From Embleya hyalina (GTDB lineage: Bacteria > Actinomycetota > Actinomycetes > Streptomycetales > Streptomycetaceae), in the NCBI RefSeq assembly GCF_003967355.1, contig NZ_BIFH01000029.1, positions 62,001 to 126,000 of the forward strand: a stretch of 64,000 bases of DNA, read 5' to 3'. The number at the start of each line of letters is the position of its first letter. The first letter of the stretch is position 1. The translations under genes and the position numbers were made by a program. The notes under the pieces were generated by a model. That model searched no databases. It was not told the origin of the DNA and saw only the letters and a program-made list of their open reading frames with translations. Of this stretch, positions 17,066-25,766 are shown in pieces.

Positions 17066-17483
17066 GTACGTCCGCGACCTCGCGGCTCGGCGCGGTCGCG
17101 AACCACGCGTCCAGGATCTCCATCAGCACCGGCCCCGAGGTCAGCCGCATGCTCAGCGCCAGCACGTTCGCGTGGTTCCAGCGCCGCGCGCCGGCCGCCG
17201 TCTCCGCGTCCGAGCACAGCGCCGCCCGGATCCCGTCCACCTTGTTCGCCGCGATCGACGCCCCGGTACCCGTCCAGCAACACACGATCGCCTGATCGGC
17301 CCGCCCCGCCGCCACCTCGCGCGCGGCGGCCGCGCTCACCGGCGCCCAGTCGTCGGCGAACTCGGGCGTGTGCGCCGGGTCGAAGGCGCCGTACGGCAGT
17401 ACTTCGTGGCCACGCTTGCGCAGTTCGTCGGCGAGGTACAGGCCGCAGCCCTTGATCTGGTCGGCCGAGATCGCGATGCGCAT
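17031..17483 (-). CDS. RpiB/LacA/LacB family sugar-phosphate isomerase
   Basis: This 150-residue protein is the normal size for the family. It starts 'MRIAISADQIKGCGLYLADELRKRGHEV', and the active-site stretch is 'CCWTGTGASIAANKVDGIRA' with C69, followed by 'RRWNHANVLALSMR'. Such enzymes interconvert aldose and ketose phosphates, for example ribose 5-phosphate and ribulose 5-phosphate. Which sugar is used here cannot be told. It is divergent from an AraC-type regulator gene 75 bases away. Its end overlaps the HAD gene. Confidence 0.88.
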   Translation of the reverse strand: MRIAISADQIKGCGLYLADELRKRGHEVLPYGAFDPAHTPEFADDWAPVSAAAAREVAAGRADQAIVCCWTGTGASIAANKVDGIRAALCSDAETAAGARRWNHANVLALSMRLTSGPVLMEILDAWFATAPSREVADVLNVEHVAEIRR

Positions 17484-17558
17484 CGGATACTCCCTGGTCG
17501 GTGCTTCGTCTGGTCGGTGGTCGGCGCCTTGTCGGCACCGGGTGTGAGACTGGACAGC

Positions 17559-18416
17559 ATGGTCCCCACGGACACTCTGCACGTGACCCGACACACCTCC
17601 GCGCTCGGGTCCATGGAGACCGTGTCGGCACCCGCGCATCCCGCGCTCGCGCCGCTGCTCCACTCCTGCCTCGGCTACGACGAGCGCCTCCACGCGCCAC
17701 TGCGCCGCCGCGAGGTGGCCACCGGCTCGATCACCGTGATCATCGGTTTCGTGCCGATCCGGGTCCACTCCCCGCACGCGGGCCTCGACACGCCGGGCAC
17801 CACCCACTCGTTCGTGGCCGGACTGCACGGCGGGCCCGCGATCGTCGAGCACGACGGCCGACAGGCCGGCATCCAACTCGACCTGACCCCGCTCGGCGCC
17901 TACACGCTGCTCGGCCTGCCCCTGGCCGAGATCGCCGACCGGGTGGTGCACCTCGACGACCTGCCCGGATGGGACGGCGACGCGCTGGTCGACCGGCTGG
18001 TGTCCGCGCCCGACTGGGCGACCCGCTTCGCCCACCTCGACGAGATCCTGCTTCGGCGCCTGGACATCGGCCCCGAGCCGCTGCCCGAGGTGATCCGCTC
18101 CTGGGACCTACTGACGGCGAGCGCGGGCCGGATCGACGTCACATCGCTGGCCCGGGAGACCGGATGGAGTCGGCGCCACCTCGGCGCCCGCTTCCGGGAG
18201 ACCGTCGGCCTGCCGCCCAAGACGATGGCAAGGGTGTTGCGCTTCCGGCACGCGATCGCGCTGCTGGACGGGGCGCCGCGCTCGTGGGCGGAGGTCGCGG
18301 CGGAGGCCGGCTACTACGACCAGGCGCACTTCAATCGCGACTTCAAGGTGCTCGCGGGCTGCACCCCCGGGGCCTACCTGGGCTCCCGGCTGCCCGCCGG
18401 CGGTTTCGCGGGCTGA
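17559..18416 (+). CDS. AraC family transcriptional regulator
   Basis: The 285-residue protein ends in a typical AraC domain ('IDVTSLARETGWSRRHLGARFRETVGLPPK' and 'VAAEAGYYDQAHFNRDFKVLAGCTPGAY'). The N-terminal 170 residues form a sensor domain of the kind annotated as DUF6597 or similar in actinomycetes, with no metal-binding His cluster. ATG 17559 has no strong ribosome site. The VOC gene follows in the same direction, 135 bases downstream, and could be a target. Confidence 0.9.
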   Translation: MVPTDTLHVTRHTSALGSMETVSAPAHPALAPLLHSCLGYDERLHAPLRRREVATGSITVIIGFVPIRVHSPHAGLDTPGTTHSFVAGLHGGPAIVEHDGRQAGIQLDLTPLGAYTLLGLPLAEIADRVVHLDDLPGWDGDALVDRLVSAPDWATRFAHLDEILLRRLDIGPEPLPEVIRSWDLLTASAGRIDVTSLARETGWSRRHLGARFRETVGLPPKTMARVLRFRHAIALLDGAPRSWAEVAAEAGYYDQAHFNRDFKVLAGCTPGAYLGSRLPAGGFAG

Positions 18417-18551
18417 CCGGCGGCACGGCGGGGCTCGTTCCCGTTTGTCCAATACCGCGAGGGGTCACCAGCCGGAAGCTGGTCTCGACCCGCCCGGCAC
18501 ACACCGGACCCACCGCGACAGGCCGCCACACCCGGCCGCAAGGAGCGCACC

Positions 18552-18959
18552 ATGAGCGACAACACGCTGATCGCCGACCTCGTCCCGACCCTGCGCTACA
18601 ACGACGCGACGGCGGCGATCACCTTTCTCCGGGAGGCGTTCGGGATGACCGCGGTCATGGTGGTCCCGGGCGACGGCGACACCGTCGCACATGCCGAACT
18701 GACCTTCGGCAACGCCATGGTGATGCTCGGCAGCAACCCGCCGGAGGGACGGGACGACCGGCTGCGGTGGCCCGTCGGCGGCTCGGCGCTCTACGGCGTG
18801 ATCGACGGCGACGTGGACGCGCACTGCGCGCGGGCGGTGGCGGCGGGCGCGACCGTGGTGCTCGAGCCGAAGGATCAGGACTACGGCGGTCGCGGCTACA
18901 CCGTCCGCGATCCCGAGGGCAATCTCTGGAGCTTCGGCGGCTACCGCCCGAACGTCTGA
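18552..18959 (+). CDS. VOC family protein (PhnB/glyoxalase-like)
   Basis: This 135-residue protein starts with 'LVPTLRYNDATAAITFLREAFGM', a hallmark of the PhnB-like branch of the VOC fold. It ends in 'YTVRDPEGNLWSFGGYRP', with the conserved Glu and Trp. AAGGAGC precedes the ATG. Members are often annotated as bleomycin-resistance-like or glyoxalase, without proven substrates. A strong hairpin ends the transcript. Confidence 0.9.
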   Translation: MSDNTLIADLVPTLRYNDATAAITFLREAFGMTAVMVVPGDGDTVAHAELTFGNAMVMLGSNPPEGRDDRLRWPVGGSALYGVIDGDVDAHCARAVAAGATVVLEPKDQDYGGRGYTVRDPEGNLWSFGGYRPNV

Positions 18960-18970
18960 GGTCCGCGTGC

Positions 18971-19004
18971 GTCGGCGGGCCGGCGCGGGGCCCGGCCCGC
19001 CGAC
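18971..19004 (+). terminator. Hairpin terminator
   Basis: Thirteen-base perfect arms GTCGGCGGGCCGG (18971-18983) and CCGGCCCGCCGAC (18992-19004) with an 8-base loop lie 11 bases after the VOC gene stop. No T-run. Confidence 0.75.
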
Positions 19005-19037
19005 GATCGCGCCGCCCACACGGGCTAGCGTCATGCC

Positions 19038-19514
19038 GTGGAGATGAAGACTCTGGGGTACGACCACCCCGACGTGCGCAAGCTGGTGGCGGATGTGCAG
19101 CAGGAATACGTGCACCGCTACGGCGACCCCGACGAGACGGCGGTGGACCCGGCCGAATTCCTGCCGCCCGAGGGCCTGTTCTGCGTGGCGTACGACAACG
19201 GCGCCCCGATCGCCTGCGGGGGCTGGCGGGCTCGCGGCACGTCGCCGGAGGACCCGAGCCTGTGCGACGGCGACGCCGAACTCAAGCGGATGTACGTGGT
19301 GCCGCACGCCCGCGGGCGCGGTCTGTCCCGGGTGATCCTCGCGCACCTGGAGGAGACCGCCCGCGCGGCGGGCCGGCTGCGGGTGGTCCTGGAGACCGGG
19401 TCCAAGCAGCCGGAGGCGATCGCGCTGTACCGGTCCTCCGGATACGAGCGCATACCCGGGTTCGGCTACTACAAGGACTACCCGAGCAGCATGTGCTTCG
19501 CCAAGGCGCTCTGA
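19038..19514 (+). CDS. GNAT family N-acetyltransferase
   Basis: The 158-residue protein carries the acetyl-CoA loop as RGRGLS (residues 92-97) after 'ELKRMYVVPHA', and the C-terminal 'EAIALYRSSGYERIPGFGYYKD' typical of GNAT enzymes acting on small molecules or amines. GTG 19038 is the first start, and ATG 19044 two codons later is equally possible. It converges on an MFS exporter gene, with a strong shared terminator between. Confidence 0.9.
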   Translation: MEMKTLGYDHPDVRKLVADVQQEYVHRYGDPDETAVDPAEFLPPEGLFCVAYDNGAPIACGGWRARGTSPEDPSLCDGDAELKRMYVVPHARGRGLSRVILAHLEETARAAGRLRVVLETGSKQPEAIALYRSSGYERIPGFGYYKDYPSSMCFAKAL

Positions 19515-19592
19515 GCACGCTCCCGGGGATCCTCCGGGCGAGTCGTCGCGGCGGTTTTCCGGGATCGGCGCTCGTGGACGGGGGGAGCGCCG

Positions 19593-19634
19593 GGCCGGTT
19601 CGCCGGCGGGGTCGCCCCCGCCGGCGGACCGGCC
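19593..19634. terminator. Bidirectional terminator between GNAT and MFS genes
   Basis: A 19-base-pair stem (19593-19611 with 19616-19634, one G-T pair) closes a TCGC tetraloop. It lies between converging genes and ends one base before the MFS stop codon. Confidence 0.85.
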
Positions 19635-19635
19635 G

Positions 19636-21201
19636 TCAGTGCTCCACGTCGGACCCGGCGGTCTGCGCGCCGCGCAGCATGAACCAGGCCGCGACGGCGG
19701 CGGCGAGCAGCACCACCGCGCCCGCGCCGGCCGCTATCCGCAGTCCCTCCAGGAACGCGTCGTTCGCCGAGTGCGTGAGGTCGGCGGCGACCTGCCCGGA
19801 CACCGTGTCGGCCGCCTCGGCGGCGCCGGCGAGCGACTCGCGCGCACCGTCGGCCGCCGGGCCGGACACCCCCTCGGGCACCGTCAGGTGGCCCCGGTAG
19901 ATCCCGGTGACCACCGAGCCGAGCAGCGCGATGCCCAGCGCCGCGCCCAGTTCGTACGCGGTCTCCGAGACGGCGGAGGCCGCGCCCGCGTTCTCCTTCG
20001 GCGCGCTGCCCAGGATCAGGTCGGCGGTGACCGTGAACGAGAAGCCCGCGCCGACACCGACCAGGAGCAGCACGCCGCCCAGGTAGAGGTACGGCGTGTC
20101 CTCGGCCAGCACGGTGAGCGCGCCCAGGGCCAGCCCTATCGCGGTCAGGCCCGACGTCACCACCACGCGCGGGGTGAGCCGGCGGGCCGCCGCGCCCGCG
20201 AGCAGACCCGACACGATCGCCCCGACGGTGGCCGGCAGCTCGGCCAGACCCGCCTGCAACGGGCTGCGCCCCTGGACCAGTTGGAGGAACTGGGACAGGA
20301 AGAAGATCAACCCGGACATGCCGAGCACGGTCAGCAGGTCGGCCAGTACCGATCCGGAGAACGCCCGGTTGCGGAACAGGCGCATGTCGAGCAGCGGCAC
20401 CGGCAGCGACAACTGCCGGCGGCCGAACCACACCAGCGCGGTCACCCCGATCGCCAGTGCCGCCCACACGTCGGGGCGCAGCAGGCCGTGGGTCGCGGCC
20501 TCCTTGACCGCGTACACGGTCGCGATCATGCCGACCAGGGACAGTGCGGCACTGAGCATGTCCCACGGGCCCGGGTTCGGGTTGCGCGACTCGGGGAGCA
20601 TCTTGACGCCGACGGCGATCAGTACGGCCATCACCGGCAGGTTGATCAGGAAGACCGAGCCCCACCAGAAGTGTTCGAGCAGGAAGCCGCCGACGACCGG
20701 GCCGAACGCGGCGCCGGCCATCGACATCGCGCCCCACACGCCGATCGCGAAGCTGCGCTCGCGCGCGTCGGGGAAGATGTTGCGGACCAGGGCCAGGGTG
20801 GAGGGCATCAGCGACGCGCCGGCGACGCCCATCGCGACCCGGGCGGCGATCAGTGCCTCGGCGCTGGGCGCGTAGGCGGCGGCCACGGACAGCGCGCCGA
20901 ACGCGGCCGAGCCGAAGAGCAGCAGCTTCTTGCGGCCGATCCGGTCGCCGAGGGTGCCGGCGGTGACCAGCAGACCGGCGATGACGAAGGAGTAGACGTC
21001 GCCGATCCACAACAGCTGGGTGCCGGTCGGCTCCAGGTCCTCGCTGAGGAACGGGATGGCCAGGCCGAGCACGGTGGCGTCGATCGCCACGAGCAGCACC
21101 GACAGGGTCAGTACGCCGAGCGCGATCCAGCGGCCCGGCGCGCCCTTGGCGGGGCCGCCGGTGCCGGTATGAGCGGGAATCGAGGAAGTGGGAGCTGCCA
21201 T
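19636..21201 (-). CDS. MFS transporter, DHA2 (EmrB/QacA) family, 14 helices
   Basis: The 521-residue protein has 14 predicted membrane helices. The DHA2 marks are 'VAIDATVLGLAIPFLSEDL' in helix 1, 'GTLGDRIGRKKLLLFGS' (motif A) and 'GAAFGPVVGGFLLEHFWWGSVFLINLP' (motif C). Such proteins export toxic cations, dyes or antibiotics using the proton gradient. The ATG at 21201 is preceded by a suitable purine-rich site on its strand. The TetR gene lies 71 bases upstream in the same direction, so the two form a repressor-exporter unit. Confidence 0.92.
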   Translation of the reverse strand: MAAPTSSIPAHTGTGGPAKGAPGRWIALGVLTLSVLLVAIDATVLGLAIPFLSEDLEPTGTQLLWIGDVYSFVIAGLLVTAGTLGDRIGRKKLLLFGSAAFGALSVAAAYAPSAEALIAARVAMGVAGASLMPSTLALVRNIFPDARERSFAIGVWGAMSMAGAAFGPVVGGFLLEHFWWGSVFLINLPVMAVLIAVGVKMLPESRNPNPGPWDMLSAALSLVGMIATVYAVKEAATHGLLRPDVWAALAIGVTALVWFGRRQLSLPVPLLDMRLFRNRAFSGSVLADLLTVLGMSGLIFFLSQFLQLVQGRSPLQAGLAELPATVGAIVSGLLAGAAARRLTPRVVVTSGLTAIGLALGALTVLAEDTPYLYLGGVLLLVGVGAGFSFTVTADLILGSAPKENAGAASAVSETAYELGAALGIALLGSVVTGIYRGHLTVPEGVSGPAADGARESLAGAAEAADTVSGQVAADLTHSANDAFLEGLRIAAGAGAVVLLAAAVAAWFMLRGAQTAGSDVEH

Positions 21202-21272
21202 GATCGAAAGTCCAAAAAAGAGATGGAACCAGGGGTGGGGCGACGGATCGGGTGTCGCGTCGCCCCGGGGGG

Positions 21273-21830
21273 TCAGTCGGGGTTGCCCGGGGTACGCCGG
21301 GCGCCGCCGAGCAGGAGTTCGGTGACCGAGCGGGCCGCGTCGCGGCCGGCGAGGCGGCCCTCGTGCACGGCCCAGCCAGCCGCGGCGACGAACGCGAACA
21401 GCGCCTCGGTGACCCACTGGGCGGTGAGGTCGACCCGCATCGAGCCGTTCTCCTGGCCGCGCCGGACCACGGCGGCCACCTGCTCGTCCATCACGCCCCA
21501 GGCCCGCTCCAGGTCCGGGTCGCCGACCAGCGAGCTCTCGCCGTACAGGAACGCCAGGTAGTCGGCGCAGGGCATCAGCTGCTCGACCAGGTCGCGCAGC
21601 GCCCGCGGTACGTCGTCGGCGCTCAGGTCGGCGGCGTCGATCGCGCACCCGATCCGGGCGGAGGCCTCCGCCCCGAGCGCGGTGATCAGCGCCGGGCGGC
21701 CGGGGAACATCCGGTGCAGCGTGGCCCGGCTGATCCCGGCCGCGCGGGCGATCTCGTCCATGGACGAGGCGGGGCGCCGGAGCAGCAGGGTGACGGCGGC
21801 GCGCAGCACCTGCTCGTTGTCGGTGGGCAT
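21273..21830 (-). CDS. TetR family repressor of the DHA2 exporter
   Basis: The 185-residue regulator has an N-terminal TetR helix-turn-helix ('SSMDEIARAAGISRATLHRMFPGRPALITAL', residues 17-47) and a divergent helical ligand domain. It lies upstream of the DHA2 exporter in the same direction. An 18-base perfect inverted repeat 20 bases before its start is the likely operator, so it probably represses itself and the exporter until a drug-like ligand binds. Confidence 0.92.
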   Translation of the reverse strand: MPTDNEQVLRAAVTLLLRRPASSMDEIARAAGISRATLHRMFPGRPALITALGAEASARIGCAIDAADLSADDVPRALRDLVEQLMPCADYLAFLYGESSLVGDPDLERAWGVMDEQVAAVVRRGQENGSMRVDLTAQWVTEALFAFVAAAGWAVHEGRLAGRDAARSVTELLLGGARRTPGNPD

Positions 21831-21849
21831 GGATCAACTCTAGCCCAGA

Positions 21850-21867
21850 TGAGACATCTTTGTCTCA
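21850..21867. promoter_or_regulatory. Probable TetR operator
   Basis: TGAGACA (21850-21856), TCTT, TGTCTCA (21861-21867): perfect 7-base arms with a 4-base centre, in an AT-richer patch just upstream of the tetR-type gene. The spacing fits a TetR dimer site. Assignment to the neighbouring regulator is inference. Confidence 0.65.
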
Positions 21868-21929
21868 GGAATTACGTGACAGGCTCAGCCGGCACACCGT
21901 GCCATCGGGCGGCGCGCCGTGGCGTCGGG

Positions 21930-22445
21930 TCAACCCGCGCCCTGCGGGGTCAGCTCCGGACGGGGTTCCTGCCAGGTCAGCACCGCGCCGCCGAGCCCGG
22001 CGTTGAGCCCGGCGCCCGGAAACACCCGCAGCCGCCACGGCGACAGGCGCATCACCGCGAAGTCGGGCGAGGAGGGCTTCTCCCACCCGGGCACCCCGGC
22101 CGGGTCGTAGCCCAGCGGCTCCGGGGTGTCCCGGAACAGGTGCCACACCCGCTCGCGGACCTCCTCGTCGAAGAGCAGGTCCGCGCGGCACTCGGCGGCG
22201 CACGTGTCGTGCGTGGGCGACCAGTAGTTGCAGGAAACGAACGGGTTGCGGGCGATGTGCGCGCGTTTGGTCGCGGTCGGCGCGGTGACCACCCAACCGG
22301 TGAGTCGACCGTGCTCCCACACCCAGTAGGGGTGCAGGATCCGGGTGCGAGGGCGGCCGGCGCTGTCCACGGTGGCGATCGAGGCCCACACGATCGAGTG
22401 CGCCATGGCGACGAAGGCCGGGGCCGCGGTTTCCAGATCGGTCAT
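21930..22445 (-). CDS. Pyridoxamine 5'-phosphate oxidase-like flavin-binding protein
   Basis: About 171 residues with the split-barrel fold of the PPOX superfamily: 'IVWASIATVDSAGRPRTRILHPYWVWEHGRLTGWVVTAP' shows the N-terminal strands, and 'TKRAHIARNPFVSCNYW' is the conserved Lys/Arg helix that binds flavin or F420 phosphate. Actinomycetes have many such proteins that use F420 or FMN. The substrate is unknown. I prefer the ATG at 22445 over a longer start at 22490, since the family begins near 'MTDLETAAPAF'. Confidence 0.8.
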   Translation of the reverse strand: MTDLETAAPAFVAMAHSIVWASIATVDSAGRPRTRILHPYWVWEHGRLTGWVVTAPTATKRAHIARNPFVSCNYWSPTHDTCAAECRADLLFDEEVRERVWHLFRDTPEPLGYDPAGVPGWEKPSSPDFAVMRLSPWRLRVFPGAGLNAGLGGAVLTWQEPRPELTPQGAG

Positions 22446-22512
22446 GGCGGCAACCCCTGTCTCGTCGTGACGGCCCGACACCCACCCCATACTGTCGTGA
22501 ACGGGCGCGACC

Positions 22513-23124
22513 CTAAAGGCCCATCGGGAAGTCGTACGAGGCCGGCGGCTTGATCCGCACCCGATCGTCCTGGAACATCACCGAGATCTGGTCGTGCGGA
22601 CGCAGCTCGATCCGGGCCGGATCGCCGGTCACCGACTCGCCGTTGAGGTAGGTGCGATAGGTGTGCGTGGCATCGGGGGTGAGCGCGCCCAGGTGGGTGT
22701 CGTCGAACCTGACGTTCCACATCGCGAACAACTGGCCCAGGACGAAGCGGGCGTTCGCGTCGTGGCTCTCCACGTGCAGTACGCCGCTGTTGTCGTGGGT
22801 GTGCAGGTCGGCCAGCAGCCCGGACGTGTGGTCGATGCCCAGATTCGGGGCGACCTCGACGCGCTCCGGGCCGACGAAGATGTCCAGATGCACGTGGAAG
22901 TGCTGCTTCGCGCCCTCCATCGTGTCCAGCGCCAGTCCGGCGTCGGCCCCGCGCCGCGCGCTGTCGGCGGGCACCGGCCAGGGCGGCAACTCGGCGTTGG
23001 TGGACGCCTTCGGCCGCGGCAGCGGGGGCCGGACGTCGGCGGCCACGGGGGCGCCGGCGGCGAGTGAGCAGGCGGACAGGAGCGCGGCGACCACGCCGAC
23101 TCCGCCGCGGAGATGACGGTTCAT
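22513..23124 (-). CDS. Putative lipoprotein of unknown function
   Basis: This 203-residue protein has a short N-terminal signal ending in the lipobox LSAC (C19), so it should be lipid-anchored on the outer face of the membrane. The mature part includes a His-rich segment, 'KQHFHVHLDIFV', followed by 'DLHTHDNSGVLHVES', which suggests metal binding. I know this kind of actinobacterial protein only as hypothetical. It lies 67 bases upstream of the PPOX gene on the same strand. Confidence 0.75.
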   Translation of the reverse strand: MNRHLRGGVGVVAALLSACSLAAGAPVAADVRPPLPRPKASTNAELPPWPVPADSARRGADAGLALDTMEGAKQHFHVHLDIFVGPERVEVAPNLGIDHTSGLLADLHTHDNSGVLHVESHDANARFVLGQLFAMWNVRFDDTHLGALTPDATHTYRTYLNGESVTGDPARIELRPHDQISVMFQDDRVRIKPPASYDFPMGL

Positions 23125-23346
23125 CAGGGGCGCCTTCCGGAAGCGGGACGAAATCACCAACCTCGCGGCTTCGGCGACCCCGACGAAAGCCGATCGGGCG
23201 CGTCGGACCCGGACTTCACCCATACGGAGCACGGTGCGGCGCGCCCCCGGCGGTGTTCGGGATTCGGGCCGAACGCGGAACGCGCCGCCGCGCGACCACA
23301 TGCCGCCCGCCGCGCCGCGGCGTGTCCTCGATCCCCCGGGCGTCGG

Positions 23347-23943
23347 CTACGACGAGGCCGGCGGGCTCGGGTTCGTCGTCGGCAGGAGTGCCTCGCAGGT
23401 CTTCAGGGCCTCGACCACCGCGGGGTCCGTGCGGTCGAGGGCCGACGGGCCACCCGGGGGGAGGTCGACGTGGTGGTCGTGGAGGCAGCTCGCGAACGCC
23501 CGGGTGCCGGAGTCGTTCGGGCCGCCGTTCGGGGCGGCGGTGCCCCGGCCGCCCGGTGTGCGGGAGGGGCGCAGCGTCGCGCAGGTCTCCTCGGCCTTGC
23601 GCAGGGCGGGATCGGTCGCGCGTGGGCGGCCGGGGAAGCCCGAGGGGCGTTCGCCGGCCGGGCGGCTCGGGCGATCGGATGGGCGGGCGGTGCCATCGGG
23701 CCGACCCGACGGGCGGGCTCCCCCACCCGGCCGTCCGGTCGGCACCGTGACCCCGTTCGCGCGCAGGCAGTCGGTGTACGCCTTCGTGGCGTCGGCACCG
23801 GCGCTCGGCGCGCTCGACGGACCCGCGACGCTCGTGCTCCTGCCGCCGCTCCCCCCACATCCGGCCAGCAGCAACACGAGTGCCGAGGCGGCGACCGGCA
23901 CTACCGCCGTGGTCCATGCCGGTCGACCCGGGTACCTCGTCAT
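23347..23943 (-). CDS. Lipoprotein with two Cys-containing repeats
   Basis: This 198-residue protein has a signal with lipobox LAGC (C29). The mature part contains two related modules, each beginning with a Cys followed by Leu and His/Asn-Gly-Val ('CLRANGVTVP', 'CLHDHHVDLP') and ending in 'ETCATL' or 'KTCEALL'. The four Cys could pair as disulfides or bind metal. A Pro/Arg/Gly-rich linker joins them. Similar lipoproteins occur next to MacAB-like exporters and two-component systems in actinomycetes, and here the exporter operon is divergent, so it may be part of that envelope system. Confidence 0.75.
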   Translation of the reverse strand: MTRYPGRPAWTTAVVPVAASALVLLLAGCGGSGGRSTSVAGPSSAPSAGADATKAYTDCLRANGVTVPTGRPGGGARPSGRPDGTARPSDRPSRPAGERPSGFPGRPRATDPALRKAEETCATLRPSRTPGGRGTAAPNGGPNDSGTRAFASCLHDHHVDLPPGGPSALDRTDPAVVEALKTCEALLPTTNPSPPASS

Positions 23944-24212
23944 GACGTCCTTCCCACGCGACTCGGGATCGGCCGCCGGACGACGCACCGCCCATCCGCC
24001 CCGGACTCAAGCACGGCGGGATGGTGGTTGGCCGCGCGCCGCCTGGGAGTTCGCTGGGAGCCCGAGCCGAATCCCACGGAAGACTTGTCGTTATTGCAAT
24101 GATTTCATCCGGTACGCGCCCGGCCTCCGGCCTCGATCCGCCGTCGCGTTGCCGGCCAACTCCCAGACGGCCGACAGCCTTCCGGTACGTGTGCGGTTCA
24201 GTCTTGACCGCC

Positions 24213-25766
24213 ATGAGGCGTGTACGACTACGACGCAAGTCGGTCCTGCTCAATCTGACCCTGGCCGCGGCGTTGGTCACCGGCGCCGGCTTCGCCTACG
24301 CGGCGGTGGACGACGGGGGCGGATCGACGCGCACCGGCCGGGCGCGTACGGGCAAGGTCACCAAGGGCACGGTGATGGCCACGGTGTCCGCGTCCGGGTC
24401 GTTGAGTTCGCCCTCCGACACGGGGGTGGCCTTCACCGCCGCGGGCAAGGTCACCGCGGTCGCGGTCAAGGTGGGCGACCGGGTCACCGCCGGCCAGGTG
24501 CTGGCGCGGATCGATCCGGCCCAGGCCGGGGAGGCGCTGGACGCGGCGAAGTCGGCCGTGACCGTGGCCCAGGCGAATCTGACCAAGGCCCGCGCGGGCA
24601 CCCCGGTCCAGAGCGGAGGCGGCAACGGAGGCGGCAGCAACGGCGGTGGCAGCGGCAACCAGGGCAGTGGCAACCAGAGTTCCGGCATCGAGAACACGGC
24701 CGTACGCAGCGGCGGCACCGCCTCCCGCGATGTGCCCGCCGCCACGCCCACGACGGCGCCGCCCGGGTCCGCGTCCACCCCTGTCGCCCAGCCGCACCCG
24801 ACCGTCACCGTCACCGTCACCAAAACCGCGACGGCCACCCCGTCGCCGAGCACGACGGTGGACGCCGCGGCGGTCACCCAGGCCGAATCGGCCCTGGTCA
24901 CGGCGAACAACAAGGTCGCCGACGCGCAACGGGTCCTGGACGGCTGCACCCTGATCGCCCCCTCCGACGGCGTGGTGGCCTCGGTGTCGGGCAAGGTCGG
25001 CGACAGCGTCTCCGCCGGCGGCTCGGGCGGTACCGGCGCCTCCACCGGCTCTTCCGGCTCTTCCGGCTCTTCCGGCTCGGGCGGTTCCGGCGGCCAGGGC
25101 GGCTCGTCCGCGTCCTCGAACAGCACGGCGAGCGGATTCGTGGTGCTCGCGAACCCGACCGGCATGGAGAGCCGGGTGTCCTTCTCGGAGGCCGACGCGG
25201 CCAAGGTCAAGGCGGGACAGCCGGCCACGGTCACCCTCAACGTCGACTCCGCGATCCGGCTGAACGCCAAGGTGGTGAGCGTCAATCCGCTCCCGGACAG
25301 CGGCGGGTCGGCCGGTTCGGTCAAGTACGGCGCCACCATCGCGCTCCAGGGCGACGTGTCCACGCTGCGCACCGGCCAGACCGCGAACATCTCGGTGATC
25401 GTCGCCCAGGCGGACAACGCGCTCCAGGTGCCCTCGGGAGCGGTGACCGGCGGCACGAGCGGTTCCGCCGGCACCGGCGGCTCCGGCGCCTCGGTACGCG
25501 TCCTCGTGGACGGCGTCGAACAGCGCCGCACGGTGACCCTCGGCGTGGTGGGCGACCAGACCACGCAGATCCTCTCCGGCCTGGCCGAGGGCGACGAGAT
25601 CGTGATCGGCACCGTTGCCGCCACCGGTTCCACCTCGGGCCGCTCCGGCCAATCCACCCGCGGCGGCGGTACCGGCGGCGGAGTCCCGGGCGGCGGCGGG
25701 GTCTTCCCCGGCGGCGGCAACGGCGGCGCGACCGGCGGCGGCTTCCCGCGCGGCGGCTCACGATGA
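24213..25766 (+). CDS. HlyD/MacA-type periplasmic adaptor of an ABC exporter
   Basis: The 517-residue protein has one N-terminal membrane segment (about 11-30), a lipoyl/biotinyl-like half with 'VKVGDRVTAGQVLARID' (85-101) and its partner 'LIAPSDGVVASVSGKVGDSV' (247-266), and a beta-barrel and C-terminal domain ('GLAEGDEIVIGTV'). Between the lipoyl halves, where adaptors usually have a coiled-coil hairpin, it has Gly/Asn-rich (134-157) and Thr-rich (180-216) linkers. A Ser/Gly run follows at 267-306 and a Gly tail at the end. It is the first gene of a coupled exporter operon. Confidence 0.88.
   Translation: MRRVRLRRKSVLLNLTLAAALVTGAGFAYAAVDDGGGSTRTGRARTGKVTKGTVMATVSASGSLSSPSDTGVAFTAAGKVTAVAVKVGDRVTAGQVLARIDPAQAGEALDAAKSAVTVAQANLTKARAGTPVQSGGGNGGGSNGGGSGNQGSGNQSSGIENTAVRSGGTASRDVPAATPTTAPPGSASTPVAQPHPTVTVTVTKTATATPSPSTTVDAAAVTQAESALVTANNKVADAQRVLDGCTLIAPSDGVVASVSGKVGDSVSAGGSGGTGASTGSSGSSGSSGSGGSGGQGGSSASSNSTASGFVVLANPTGMESRVSFSEADAAKVKAGQPATVTLNVDSAIRLNAKVVSVNPLPDSGGSAGSVKYGATIALQGDVSTLRTGQTANISVIVAQADNALQVPSGAVTGGTSGSAGTGGSGASVRVLVDGVEQRRTVTLGVVGDQTTQILSGLAEGDEIVIGTVAATGSTSGRSGQSTRGGGTGGGVPGGGGVFPGGGNGGATGGGFPRGGSR

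Noticed and set aside
24600-25150. Repeats in the adaptor gene as a possible CRISPR or mobile repeat
   Set aside because: They are codon-level Ser/Gly and Gly/Asn runs inside a good reading frame.
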